6,591 nucleotides of DNA from 2-01-FULL-39-28 sp964436165 (GTDB lineage Bacteria > Patescibacteriota > Minisyncoccia > 2-02-FULL-40-12 > GWA2-44-9). Location: assembly GCA_964436165.1 (NCBI GenBank), contig CAYTBY010000039.1, forward strand, positions 1 to 6,591, in the 5' to 3' direction. The notes below the pieces were generated by a model that worked only from the letters and a program-made list of their open reading frames with translations, was not told where the DNA came from and searched no databases. A program made the translations under genes and the position numbers. Positions 1 to 5,764 of this stretch are shown here, piece after piece (the first letter of the stretch is position 1; every line of letters begins with the position of its first letter).

Positions 1-14
1 AATAAAACACAAAC

Positions 15-92
15 ATGTCTAAAGCCAAAGTTGCTATTAACGGCTTTGGTCGGATAGGACGGGCGTTTTTTAAGTTGGCTTTGACGCGGAAA
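15..92 (+). pseudogene. 5' fragment of a second gap copy, fused in frame to the surface-protein gene
   Basis: The first 26 codons repeat the start of gap at 3365-3442. Only residues 2-4 differ in protein (SKA against KRT). Codons 5-16 carry nine synonymous differences and no amino-acid change, whereas codons 17-26 are identical. After base 92 similarity to gap stops and the surface-protein signal peptide begins. The fragment holds the first beta strand and GxGxxG loop only, so it cannot make an enzyme. It may supply a start codon, and perhaps an upstream promoter outside the window, to the downstream reading frame. An assembly chimera at 92/93 would give the same picture. Confidence 0.85.
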
Positions 93-3000
93 TTCAATAA
101 CCGTAAATACATAACACTTATACTAATAGCTGTTTTGGGTATTTTGGGTACAACCAAGAGTAATATTGTCTATGCTGACATCACCACCAACCTAGTTGGT
201 TACTGGAGATTTGATGAGGGTTCAGGCACGACTGCTGTGGATTCATCGGGGAATGGAAATACTGGAACATTGATAAATTTCCCTGCATCACCATGGACGA
301 CGGGAAGAATCTCTAACGGGCTTACCTTTGACGGCGTCGATAGTTATATAAATGCGGGGAGTGCCGCGGTTTTAGATGATTTGCCAACTCTCTCTGTCTC
401 GGCTTGGGTTTACCCTCTCACAGATCAAACTACGGTGATTGCTGGGAAGAACTATCCTTCAGGTAGCGGGTGGCTTTTCAATCTTCAGTCAGCAGGGCGG
501 GGACTTCAATTCAGCGTTCCTTATGATGGCGGCGCGTCTCTTATTAAAAGATCAGTTAATAATGTCGTTCAACTGAATACCTGGAATCACATCGCTGTTA
601 CTTGGGGTGGAGCTGCCAGCACTGCCGATGTCCATATATTCCTTAATGGAACAGAAGTTGCTTATGGCACAGTCACAGAGCCACTTGGAGCAAGAAGAAT
701 CGAGAGCGCAAACGTACTTCTTATCGGAAGATATGGAGCCTCTATTGGTCAGGCGGTGAATGGCACTTTGGATGATGCCCGTATCTACAGCCGCGTCCTT
801 TCCGCATCTGACATAATAGAACTCTATAACTATACCGGTGGTGGTTCTACTCCAACCCCAACTCCTACACCCACTCCAACTTCTACCCCAATCCCTACCC
901 CAACCCCTACACCGACACCTACCCCAACACCCACCCCAATCCCTACCCCAACACCTACATCAGGCACCTGGACCCAGCTCTCTCCCAGTACTAATCCTGG
1001 ATCAAAAGATGGTCCATTCTTCGCATATGATTCCCAAAGTCAGAGGATCATTATGTTTGGCGACCATGCTGTCACATATACCAATCAAACTTGGACTTTT
1101 GATGTTAATACCAACAATTGGACTCAACTCTTCCCCGCATCTCCTCCGAGCGCTCGAGCGCATGGGCAGTATGCCTATGACAGTGAAAGCGATCGGATGA
1201 TTATATTTGGCGGTCAGCTCATAAGCAACGGAGTAGCTGGGGACACTTGGGCTTACGACTACAACACCAATACCTGGACCAATATGAATCCTGTGAGCCC
1301 TCCCGCCGGACGCTGGGGAGGTGCGGCTGTCTATGACAGCGCCCATGATCGGGTACTGATGTACGGCGACGCTAGTACCTGGTATCAAGAAGACAGGCTT
1401 TGGTCCTACAATTACAATAGCAACACCTGGGAAAATCGAAACGCTTCTATGAGCTCCACCTGTCTTGCCTCACGTCCTGCCGCCACGAATTCCCAAGCGA
1501 TGGCCTATGACCCTGTTAACGACAAAACAATTATGTCCGGTCGAAACGTCAGCGGCGTTTTTCAAACCTGGGCCTATGATTATACGACCAACTGTTGGCA
1601 AAATCGCAGTGCTTCTAACCAACCGAGCTGGGGTCAGGTTGCGTATGCAGCATTTGATTCACAAAGCGCATTAATGGTTGTAAAAAACGATTATTTTAGC
1701 GGCAATGATGGCACTTATACCTACAGTTATTCAACAAACGCCTGGACTAATACGCTTCAATCCCCGCCGCCGATTACGCATCATATCGGTATGGCGTATG
1801 TTCCAAGTCAAGATCGGATTATTTTATACGGGGGGCGTTCCGCTCAAGCAACATCGGCAAATCAAACCTGGCAATATATCTCTAGCGTCTCACCAACTCC
1901 AACACCTACCACTTCCCCAACTCCAACACCTACCCCAACACCCGGTGACACAACTCCTCCCACAATTTCAGCTATCTCCGCCACCAGCATTACCCAAACC
2001 GACGCCACCATAGTCTGGACTACAAATGAGAACTCTGACAGCCAAGTAGTATTCCCAACTGGTCCTTGTCCGGGAGTTACTAACTGCACTTCTCCTTTAG
2101 TAACTACCCTGACCACCTCTCATTCAATAAACTTAGGCAACAGTCTTGTTTCAAATACAATCTATACCTATCAAGTCAGATCAAGGGATGTAGCTGGTAA
2201 TCTAGCTACTTCAACCAGCCAAACATTTACTACTTTAGCTGCTTCTGATACCACCCCTCCTGTCATATCAGCTGTTGCGGCAACAAATATCACTTCAACC
2301 ACTGCCGATATATCTTGGACCACTAACGAACCAGCTGACGGCCAAGCGGAGTTTCCAATCGGCCCATGCCCGGGTGTAACTAATTGTCTGACCCCGATAG
2401 TTACCACTCTCACCACCGGCCACATTATAAATATTTCTGGCTTGCTCGCCGATACCACGTATACCTACAGAGTCAGATCGAGAGATGCTGCCAACAACCT
2501 TGCCATAAGCTCAAACTTTACATTCACAACTACTTCCACCCCCGACACGATTCCTCCTTCTACCCCAACCGGTCTTACTGCCACAGCCATTTCTTCTTCC
2601 CAAATAAATCTTGCCTGGACTGCTAGCACGGACGACGTAGGTGTAACAGGATATTGGGTCTATCGTGATGGCGGAGCCACCCCAGTTGCCACTGTAATCC
2701 TAACCTCCTTCTCCGATGCCGGCCTCACTCCTTCTTCGGTTCATTCTTATACTGTGGCTGCCTTTGATGCTGCTGGTAATGTAAGCACTCTCTCTACCAC
2801 CGCTTCTGTAATCACGAATGTTGGTGAAACGGCTCTAGTTGTCGGAGACCGGGTTACAGTCACTGCAAATCTCAACGTGCGCTCAAGTGGTTCCATTACT
2901 GCGACAAGGTTTGGTACCCAGCCTGTCGGCACCCAGGGCGCTCTTTTATCCGGCCCCGTTACCGCTGATGGCTACAGCTGGTGGAATGTGAATTATGACA

Positions 3001-3314
3001 CTGGCGTGGATGGCTGGAGCATTCAACCCTATCTCTCCCAACTCTTATCTTCGGTTCCCACCGTCGGTCAAGCACCTGCTATTCCCAAATTCGTAAGTCA
3101 GATGGGTATCGGTTCTGTCGGTGACCATGTCTCTTTCCTCCAGTCCTTCCTTGCTGCTCACGATTCAGTTTATCCTGAGAAGTTTATCACCGGCTACTTT
3201 GGTCGACTCACCGCAAACGCTGTATTTGCCTTCCAGTCTCTCTACGGTTTGCCTGCTGTCGGGAAAGTAGGACCACGTACTTTGGAGAAACTCAATGAGT
3301 TGATTGGGAGGTGA
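15..3314 (+). CDS. Giant secreted LamG / kelch / Fn3 / SH3 / peptidoglycan-binding surface protein with a GAPDH-derived N-terminus
   Basis: A 1,099-residue multidomain protein, inferred to be exported and held on the cell wall. Residues 1-26 match GAPDH (23 of 26 identical to the gap product in this window). Residues 27-54 form a signal peptide: basic FNNRK, hydrophobic YITLILIAVLGILG, and a likely cleavage after VYA before D55. Next come a LamG/concanavalin-like domain (about 57-272, starting VGYWRFDEGSG), a Thr-Pro linker (279-315), six kelch-like blades (about 318-622, with repeated YD...DR-I-FGG and TW-YDYNTN-W patterns), a second Thr-Pro linker (627-643), two near-identical Fn3-like repeats plus a third Fn3 (647-935), a bacterial SH3-like domain (about 940-1005, ANLNVRS) and a C-terminal peptidoglycan-binding-like domain (about 1022-1099, TGYFGRLTANAVFAFQ). 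No sortase motif or C-terminal anchor is seen. The ATG at 15 is the gap start; in-frame TTG codons at 75 or 81 would give an ordinary signal peptide. A ligand- or host-binding adhesin role is inference; substrate is unknown. Confidence 0.9.
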   Translation: MSKAKVAINGFGRIGRAFFKLALTRKFNNRKYITLILIAVLGILGTTKSNIVYADITTNLVGYWRFDEGSGTTAVDSSGNGNTGTLINFPASPWTTGRISNGLTFDGVDSYINAGSAAVLDDLPTLSVSAWVYPLTDQTTVIAGKNYPSGSGWLFNLQSAGRGLQFSVPYDGGASLIKRSVNNVVQLNTWNHIAVTWGGAASTADVHIFLNGTEVAYGTVTEPLGARRIESANVLLIGRYGASIGQAVNGTLDDARIYSRVLSASDIIELYNYTGGGSTPTPTPTPTPTSTPIPTPTPTPTPTPTPTPIPTPTPTSGTWTQLSPSTNPGSKDGPFFAYDSQSQRIIMFGDHAVTYTNQTWTFDVNTNNWTQLFPASPPSARAHGQYAYDSESDRMIIFGGQLISNGVAGDTWAYDYNTNTWTNMNPVSPPAGRWGGAAVYDSAHDRVLMYGDASTWYQEDRLWSYNYNSNTWENRNASMSSTCLASRPAATNSQAMAYDPVNDKTIMSGRNVSGVFQTWAYDYTTNCWQNRSASNQPSWGQVAYAAFDSQSALMVVKNDYFSGNDGTYTYSYSTNAWTNTLQSPPPITHHIGMAYVPSQDRIILYGGRSAQATSANQTWQYISSVSPTPTPTTSPTPTPTPTPGDTTPPTISAISATSITQTDATIVWTTNENSDSQVVFPTGPCPGVTNCTSPLVTTLTTSHSINLGNSLVSNTIYTYQVRSRDVAGNLATSTSQTFTTLAASDTTPPVISAVAATNITSTTADISWTTNEPADGQAEFPIGPCPGVTNCLTPIVTTLTTGHIINISGLLADTTYTYRVRSRDAANNLAISSNFTFTTTSTPDTIPPSTPTGLTATAISSSQINLAWTASTDDVGVTGYWVYRDGGATPVATVILTSFSDAGLTPSSVHSYTVAAFDAAGNVSTLSTTASVITNVGETALVVGDRVTVTANLNVRSSGSITATRFGTQPVGTQGALLSGPVTADGYSWWNVNYDTGVDGWSIQPYLSQLLSSVPTVGQAPAIPKFVSQMGIGSVGDHVSFLQSFLAAHDSVYPEKFITGYFGRLTANAVFAFQSLYGLPAVGKVGPRTLEKLNELIGR
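61..92 (+). repeat. Left copy of 32-bp perfect direct repeat within gap 5' ends
   Basis: Bases 61-92 are identical to 3411-3442. They begin GGGCGTTTTTTAAG and end GACGCGGAAA, and encode gap residues 17-26 plus the last two bases of codon 16. The repeat ends exactly where homology to gap ends on this side. It could be the crossover or attachment core of an inserted segment. Confidence 0.85.
849..959 (+). repeat. Thr-Pro linker repeat, first tract
   Basis: This is a degenerate 6-bp period tract of CCAACC / CCTACA type units encoding about 18 Thr-Pro pairs with occasional Ser and Ile. It separates the LamG domain from the kelch domain. Such tracts are flexible, possibly glycosylated linkers in secreted proteins, and are prone to length change by slippage. 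Confidence 0.9.
1893..1943 (+). repeat. Thr-Pro linker repeat, second tract
   Basis: A shorter Thr-Pro/Ser-Pro tract of the same kind joins the kelch domain to the Fn3-like repeats. Confidence 0.85.
1953..2534 (+). repeat. Two tandem Fn3-like repeats of 100 codons with a CPGVTNC signature
   Basis: The protein segments at about residues 647-740 and 747-840 share the frame TPP-ISA-AT-IT-T-A-I-WTTNE, the string GPCPGVTNC, VTTLTT-H and YTY-VRSRD. The CPGVTNC string recurs at a spacing of exactly 100 codons (residues 685-691 and 785-791), so the DNA period is 300 bp. The nucleotide copies have diverged, mostly at third positions, so the duplication is not recent. The paired cysteines could form a small disulphide loop after export, which is inference. 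Confidence 0.8.
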
Positions 3315-3348
3315 GGTTTTTGTGTAAATAATATAGTAAATAGCTTTT

Positions 3349-3357
3349 GGTATAATG
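3349..3357 (+). promoter_or_regulatory. Extended -10 promoter of gap (TGG-TATAAT), probably leaderless
   Basis: A perfect TATAAT at 3352-3357 is preceded by TG at 3349-3350, an extended -10 element. No good -35 hexamer lies at the usual 16-18 bp spacing. Only seven bases separate the -10 from the gap ATG at 3365, so transcription would start at or next to the A of the ATG. No Shine-Dalgarno is present, which fits a leaderless message. Confidence 0.7.
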
Positions 3358-3364
3358 TTTAAGT

Positions 3365-4423
3365 ATGAAACGAACTAAAGTCGCCATCAATGGTTTTGGC
3401 CGGATTGGGAGGGCGTTTTTTAAGTTGGCTTTGACGCGGAAAGAATTGGAAGTTGTGGCTATAAATGATCTGGGGGATATAGAGAATTTAGCCTATCTTC
3501 TGCAATATGATTCGGCTTATGGCAGGTATAATGGGGAAATTAAGGTTGAGGAAGACGGCGGAAAAAGATACTTAGTTATAAGCGACCCTTTGACAAGCTC
3601 AGGGTCAGCTAAAAAGACACTCTTTTTAGCTGAAAAAGATCCTATGATGCTACCTTGGGGTGCATTAGAAGTTGATATTATTGTTGAGGCGACAGGAATT
3701 TACGACAGTTTTGAGAAGGCCGAGGTACACAAGAAAGCCGGGGCAAAGCGGGTGGTTATTACTGCCCCGGCTAAAGATGAGGATAATATGGATGCCAAAA
3801 CTGTTTTGATGGGTGTTAACGAAGATGAGTTAAAAAACTGCACTATTTCTTCAAACGGTTCTTGTACTACTAATTCGGTTTCTCCGGTGATGCAGATACT
3901 TTCTGAAAAAATAGGAGTAAAAAAGGCATTTCTTTCTACTACTCATGGCTATACAGCCACCCAAAATTTAATTGATGGGCCGGTTAAGGGTCATGATTTC
4001 AGGCGTGGGAGATCGGCCGCGGTTAATATCTCGCCATCCTGGACGGGAGCGGCAATTGCAACAACCCGAGCAGTCAAAGCATTGGCTGGTAAATTTGACG
4101 GGGCTTCAATGCGGGTGCCGATAGTTACCGGTTCTTTATCTTGTCTGGTTCTTCTTACCGAAAAGCCAACAACCGCCGAAGAAATAAATAATATATTTAA
4201 AGAAGCGGAAAAAGAAGACCGCTGGAAGGGAATACTAAGAACCACAGCCGATCAGATCGTTTCGTCCGATATCGTTGGTGATCCTTATGCGGCAATTATT
4301 GACCTAAGTTTGACCAGAGTAGTTGATGGCGATTTGTGCGCGGTTTTTTCCTGGTATGATAATGAGTTTGGATATACCAACACATTAGTTCAGCACGTTC
4401 TTAGAGTAGCTGAACTAATGTAA
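3365..4423 (+). CDS. gap: Glyceraldehyde-3-phosphate dehydrogenase (phosphorylating)
   Basis: A cytoplasmic glycolytic enzyme that oxidises glyceraldehyde 3-phosphate with NAD(P)+ and phosphate to 1,3-bisphosphoglycerate. At 352 residues it is near full family length and shows no break. Visible marks are the N-terminal dinucleotide-binding GFGRIGR (residues 10-16), NDLGD (34-38), the active-site SNGSCTTN with nucleophile C167, catalytic H194 in TTHGYTATQ, the phosphate-site region SPSWTGAA (223-230), and the C-terminal WYDNEFGY (330-337). The usual SNASCTTNCLAP is SNGSCTTNSVSP here, so the second cysteine of the common CTTNC motif is a serine, a tolerated variation. The start at ATG 3365 is set by the family N-terminus and by a -10 element just upstream. 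Its first 78 bp are duplicated at 15-92. The stop codon is the first three bases of an AT-rich palindrome. Cofactor preference cannot be settled by eye. Confidence 0.97.
   Translation: MKRTKVAINGFGRIGRAFFKLALTRKELEVVAINDLGDIENLAYLLQYDSAYGRYNGEIKVEEDGGKRYLVISDPLTSSGSAKKTLFLAEKDPMMLPWGALEVDIIVEATGIYDSFEKAEVHKKAGAKRVVITAPAKDEDNMDAKTVLMGVNEDELKNCTISSNGSCTTNSVSPVMQILSEKIGVKKAFLSTTHGYTATQNLIDGPVKGHDFRRGRSAAVNISPSWTGAAIATTRAVKALAGKFDGASMRVPIVTGSLSCLVLLTEKPTTAEEINNIFKEAEKEDRWKGILRTTADQIVSSDIVGDPYAAIIDLSLTRVVDGDLCAVFSWYDNEFGYTNTLVQHVLRVAELM
3411..3442 (+). repeat. Right copy of 32-bp perfect direct repeat within gap 5' ends
   Basis: Identical to 61-92. The gap sequence 5' of this copy (3377-3410) differs from the left copy at nine synonymous sites, so identity is confined to this block. 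Together the two repeats bracket a 3,350-bp unit (93-3442) that holds the surface-protein gene, the gap promoter and the gap start. Confidence 0.85.
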
Positions 4424-4530
4424 TTTTTAATTTACAATTTACAATTTTTAATCAATGATTTAATGTCTCAATTTTTAAAATTGATTCATTGGAAATTCAA
4501 TAAAAATTAAAAATTATAAATTGAAAATTA
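4421..4530. repeat. 110-bp AT-rich imperfect palindrome (MITE-like dispersed repeat)
   Basis: The arm beginning TAATTTTTAATTTACAATTT at 4421 pairs with the arm ending AAATTGAAAATTA at 4530; about 30 outer bases match well and the register slips by one nearer the centre. The apex is CAATTTT-T-AAAATTG at 4469-4483. The unit has the size and form of a non-autonomous, palindromic interspersed repeat. It overlaps the gap TAA stop, so the repeat may supply that stop. It fills the gap-to-next-gene interval and could act as a weak bidirectional terminator or mRNA 3' stabiliser, which is inference. Confidence 0.75.
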
Positions 4531-4537
4531 TCACAGA

Positions 4538-4768
4538 GTGAGCGTAGTAACAATAATTTTTCGGCCGATAATTACATTTGCGCTAGTGGCTTCGTTTTCA
4601 TTATTTTTCATGCAGTTGTTCTTTATCGCCGGGATATTATCAACAAAGATTCAGAGAAATGTTATTGACGAAACCGACGAAGCAAAACATCTTAATGGAT
4701 ATATAACAGCGGCATTTGGAGGCTTGGTAGCTGGTTTGATATCCTTAACGGCGATGGCGTTCCTGTAA
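4538..4768 (+). CDS. Small two-TM membrane protein of unknown function
   Basis: Not recognised as a named family. The 76-residue product starts at GTG 4538 and has two predicted membrane spans, about residues 10-34 (IITFALVASFSLFFMQLFFIAG) and 54-76 (GYITAAFGGLVAGLISLTAMAFL). A polar loop between them carries STKIQRNVIDETDEAKHLN. The GTG start is chosen because the first in-frame ATG (4610) would cut the first span in half; no clear Shine-Dalgarno is seen for either. The last 21 codons including the stop are repeated, with nearly all changes synonymous, at 6065-6127, which suggests the C-terminal span is conserved under selection. The gene lies 24 bp before another small membrane-protein gene and may be cotranscribed with it. 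Two-TM pilin-like or accessory membrane roles are possible but unsupported. Confidence 0.65.
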   Translation: MSVVTIIFRPIITFALVASFSLFFMQLFFIAGILSTKIQRNVIDETDEAKHLNGYITAAFGGLVAGLISLTAMAFL

Positions 4769-4825
4769 GAAATTTAAAATGTAAATTTCAAAATGGAAAA
4801 TGACAATGTAAAATTAAAAATGGAA
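4769..4825 (+). repeat. A-rich AAAATG-type repeat tract at a gene start
   Basis: The tract after the stop contains repeated AAAATG-like units (AATTTAAAATG, CAAAATGGAAAATGACAATG, TTAAAAATGG). A related tract follows the second copy of the same gene end at 6128-6160. The annotated start of the three-TM protein lies inside it, so the first ten residues are low-complexity and may not be a conserved part of that protein. Confidence 0.5.
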
Positions 4826-5185
4826 GAAAATAATTTGAAAAATAGTACAATGCTACCAAATGTTCCAAAAAAATCTGCTTGGCATCCCGTCATATATGGA
4901 ACCCTCGGTTTCTTATTATCGTTTTTTTTACCAATGTTTATAACATGGATGGAAATCCGTGCTCACTCTGAGATATTTAAAGATCTCATCCCCATCACAT
5001 ATGTTTCAGATCTCCTCGGTTCTATCGTCTTATGGACTACTGGATTTTTAATAACAATGTTTATTATATTTTGGAAGAAGAATAAATCTTTAATAATTGG
5101 ATTGTCGGTAGGCTATGTTATGACCTGTGTTTTATATGTAATGTCCGCTATATTAAGTAATAATTTTCCGAGCGAATGGCAGTAA
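4793..5185 (+). CDS. Three-TM hypothetical membrane protein
   Basis: No family is recognised. The 130-residue product has a polar N-terminus rich in Asn, Lys and Glu (1-30). Three likely membrane spans follow, at about 33-53 (VIYGTLGFLLSFFLPMFI), 70-94 (VSDLLGSIVLWTTGFLITMF) and 100-121 (LIIGLSVGYVMTCVLYVMSAI). Lys-rich WKKNK between spans 2 and 3 suggests that loop is cytoplasmic. The ATG at 4793 falls within an A-rich repeat tract with no good ribosome binding site; M10 (4820) or M20 (4850) are possible true starts and leave all spans intact. It lies 24 bp after the two-TM gene, probably in the same transcript. Its N-terminal MENDNVK resembles MQNDSVK of the gene at 6138, reflecting the shared repeat rather than proven homology. 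Confidence 0.6.
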   Translation: MENDNVKLKMEENNLKNSTMLPNVPKKSAWHPVIYGTLGFLLSFFLPMFITWMEIRAHSEIFKDLIPITYVSDLLGSIVLWTTGFLITMFIIFWKKNKSLIIGLSVGYVMTCVLYVMSAILSNNFPSEWQ

Positions 5186-5265
5186 TTTATGCCGAAATAC
5201 GAATAAAAAGCCAATTTTACGAGGAGTTTAAGGAGATTGAGAATTTAAAAAAATACAAATTTTAA
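5176..5265 (+). CDS. Possible 29-residue small ORF overlapping the three-TM gene end
   Basis: An ATG at 5176 overlaps the preceding stop region in another frame and opens a 29-codon frame ending TAA at 5263-5265. The product begins MAVIYAEIRIKSQFYEEFKE and continues as a charged helical tail rich in Glu and Lys. The composition looks protein-like rather than random, but the frame is short and has no Shine-Dalgarno. It could be a translationally coupled small protein, the remnant of a longer gene, or chance. Confidence 0.25.
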   Translation: MAVIYAEIRIKSQFYEEFKEIENLKKYKF

Positions 5266-5273
5266 GTTGGGTT

Positions 5274-5282
5274 TGGTATAAT
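5274..5282 (+). promoter_or_regulatory. Extended -10 promoter element without an adjacent gene start
   Basis: TTTGGTATAAT at 5272-5282 is identical over 11 bases to the gap promoter core at 3347-3357, including the TG of an extended -10. Start of transcription is expected near 5289. No ATG follows at leaderless distance. The transcript could run into the HEPN gene with an 85-base leader, or represent a small RNA. No convincing -35 is seen. Confidence 0.5.
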
Positions 5283-5305
5283 CTCTAACAGGTCATTCTC
5301 TAACA
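5282..5305 (+). repeat. 9-bp direct repeat TCTCTAACA, period 15 bp, at the expected start of transcription
   Basis: TCTCTAACA occurs at 5282-5290 and 5297-5305. The first copy overlaps the end of the upstream -10 element and the expected initiation site. Its position between two promoters ahead of a HEPN/MNT pair makes an operator possible, but two short A/T-rich repeats may also be chance. Confidence 0.3.
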
Positions 5306-5359
5306 AAAGAAAATTTTAAGAAAAACACATTATTGTGGTTAGGGCATATTCTTAGTAGA

Positions 5360-5368
5360 TGATATAAT
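5360..5368 (+). promoter_or_regulatory. Extended -10 promoter of the HEPN/MNT pair (TGA-TATAAT), probably leaderless
   Basis: A perfect TATAAT at 5363-5368 with TG at 5360-5361 ends six bases before the ATG at 5375. This is nearly the same geometry as at gap, where the interval is seven bases, and there is again no Shine-Dalgarno. Transcription would start at or beside the start codon. Confidence 0.65.
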
Positions 5369-5374
5369 ACGCCT

Positions 5375-5764
5375 ATGCTTAAGAGCAAAACACAATCTTG
5401 GGTAAAAATTGCGGATGAGGACTTTAAGGTTGCCAAGGATAATTTTAAGGATGGCCATTATGCCCATTCAGTATATATGTGCCATCAAACTATTGAAAAA
5501 TACCTAAAAGCGCTTGTTCAAGAGTTAACCGATCAAATCCCTCCTTTTACTCATAATTTTAATATTCTCATGGATGCATCGGGAACCCCTTTTTCTCAAG
5601 AGATCGAAGAAAAGATTTTACTTCTTGCCCCGCATTATATCCCTACTCGTTACCCGGAAGAATTAGAAAAAATGAAAGAACAATATACCCAAGAAGCGAC
5701 TCAAAATTATATAAAAATAACTGAAGAAATTCTAATATGGTTAAAGAGCAATTATCTCAAATAA
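5375..5764 (+). CDS. HEPN domain protein (partner of MNT nucleotidyltransferase)
   Basis: A 129-residue all-helical HEPN domain protein of the short PF05168-like type. Visible marks are WVKIADEDFKVAKDNFKDGHYAHSV-like helix 1-2 spacing (residues 9-33), the core helix HQTIEKYLKALV (37-48), and the C-terminal APHYIPTRYPEE (85-96). HEPN proteins next to minimal nucleotidyltransferases form toxin-antitoxin or nucleotide-modifying modules. In the HepT/MntA type the HEPN protein is an RNase that the MNT protein inactivates by adding AMP to a tyrosine. The usual RNase motif R-x4-6-H is absent here: R92 is followed by no histidine, and H87 precedes it. RNase activity is therefore doubtful, and this may be a non-canonical or substrate-binding HEPN. 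Its 3' end overlaps the MNT gene by 28 bp, so translation is probably coupled. Confidence 0.85.
   Translation: MLKSKTQSWVKIADEDFKVAKDNFKDGHYAHSVYMCHQTIEKYLKALVQELTDQIPPFTHNFNILMDASGTPFSQEIEEKILLLAPHYIPTRYPEELEKMKEQYTQEATQNYIKITEEILIWLKSNYLK

Noticed and set aside
1..14. A -10 element for the gap fragment
   Set aside because: TAAAAC at 3-8 matches the consensus at only four of six bases and the window begins there.
61..92. Inverted arms inside the 32-bp repeat as a recombinase site
   Set aside because: Only GCGT/ACGC, four bases with a 17-base gap, is present, too little to call a recombinase binding site.
849..959. Short tandem repeats resembling a CRISPR or regulatory array
   Set aside because: The period is 6 bp without spacers and it encodes Thr-Pro pairs in frame; it is a protein linker.
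838..2626. Alternative open frames on both strands inside the surface-protein gene (for example 1002-1388 minus, 2171-2458 minus)
   Set aside because: They are shadows of a domain-rich coding frame; their products are low-complexity or featureless.
3991..4245. Minus-strand open frame inside gap
   Set aside because: It lies wholly within conserved gap sequence and shows no domain.
5221..5236. Strong Shine-Dalgarno-like GAGGAG and AAGGAG
   Set aside because: No start codon lies 4-12 bases downstream; the purine runs are Glu and Lys codons of the small frame at 5176.
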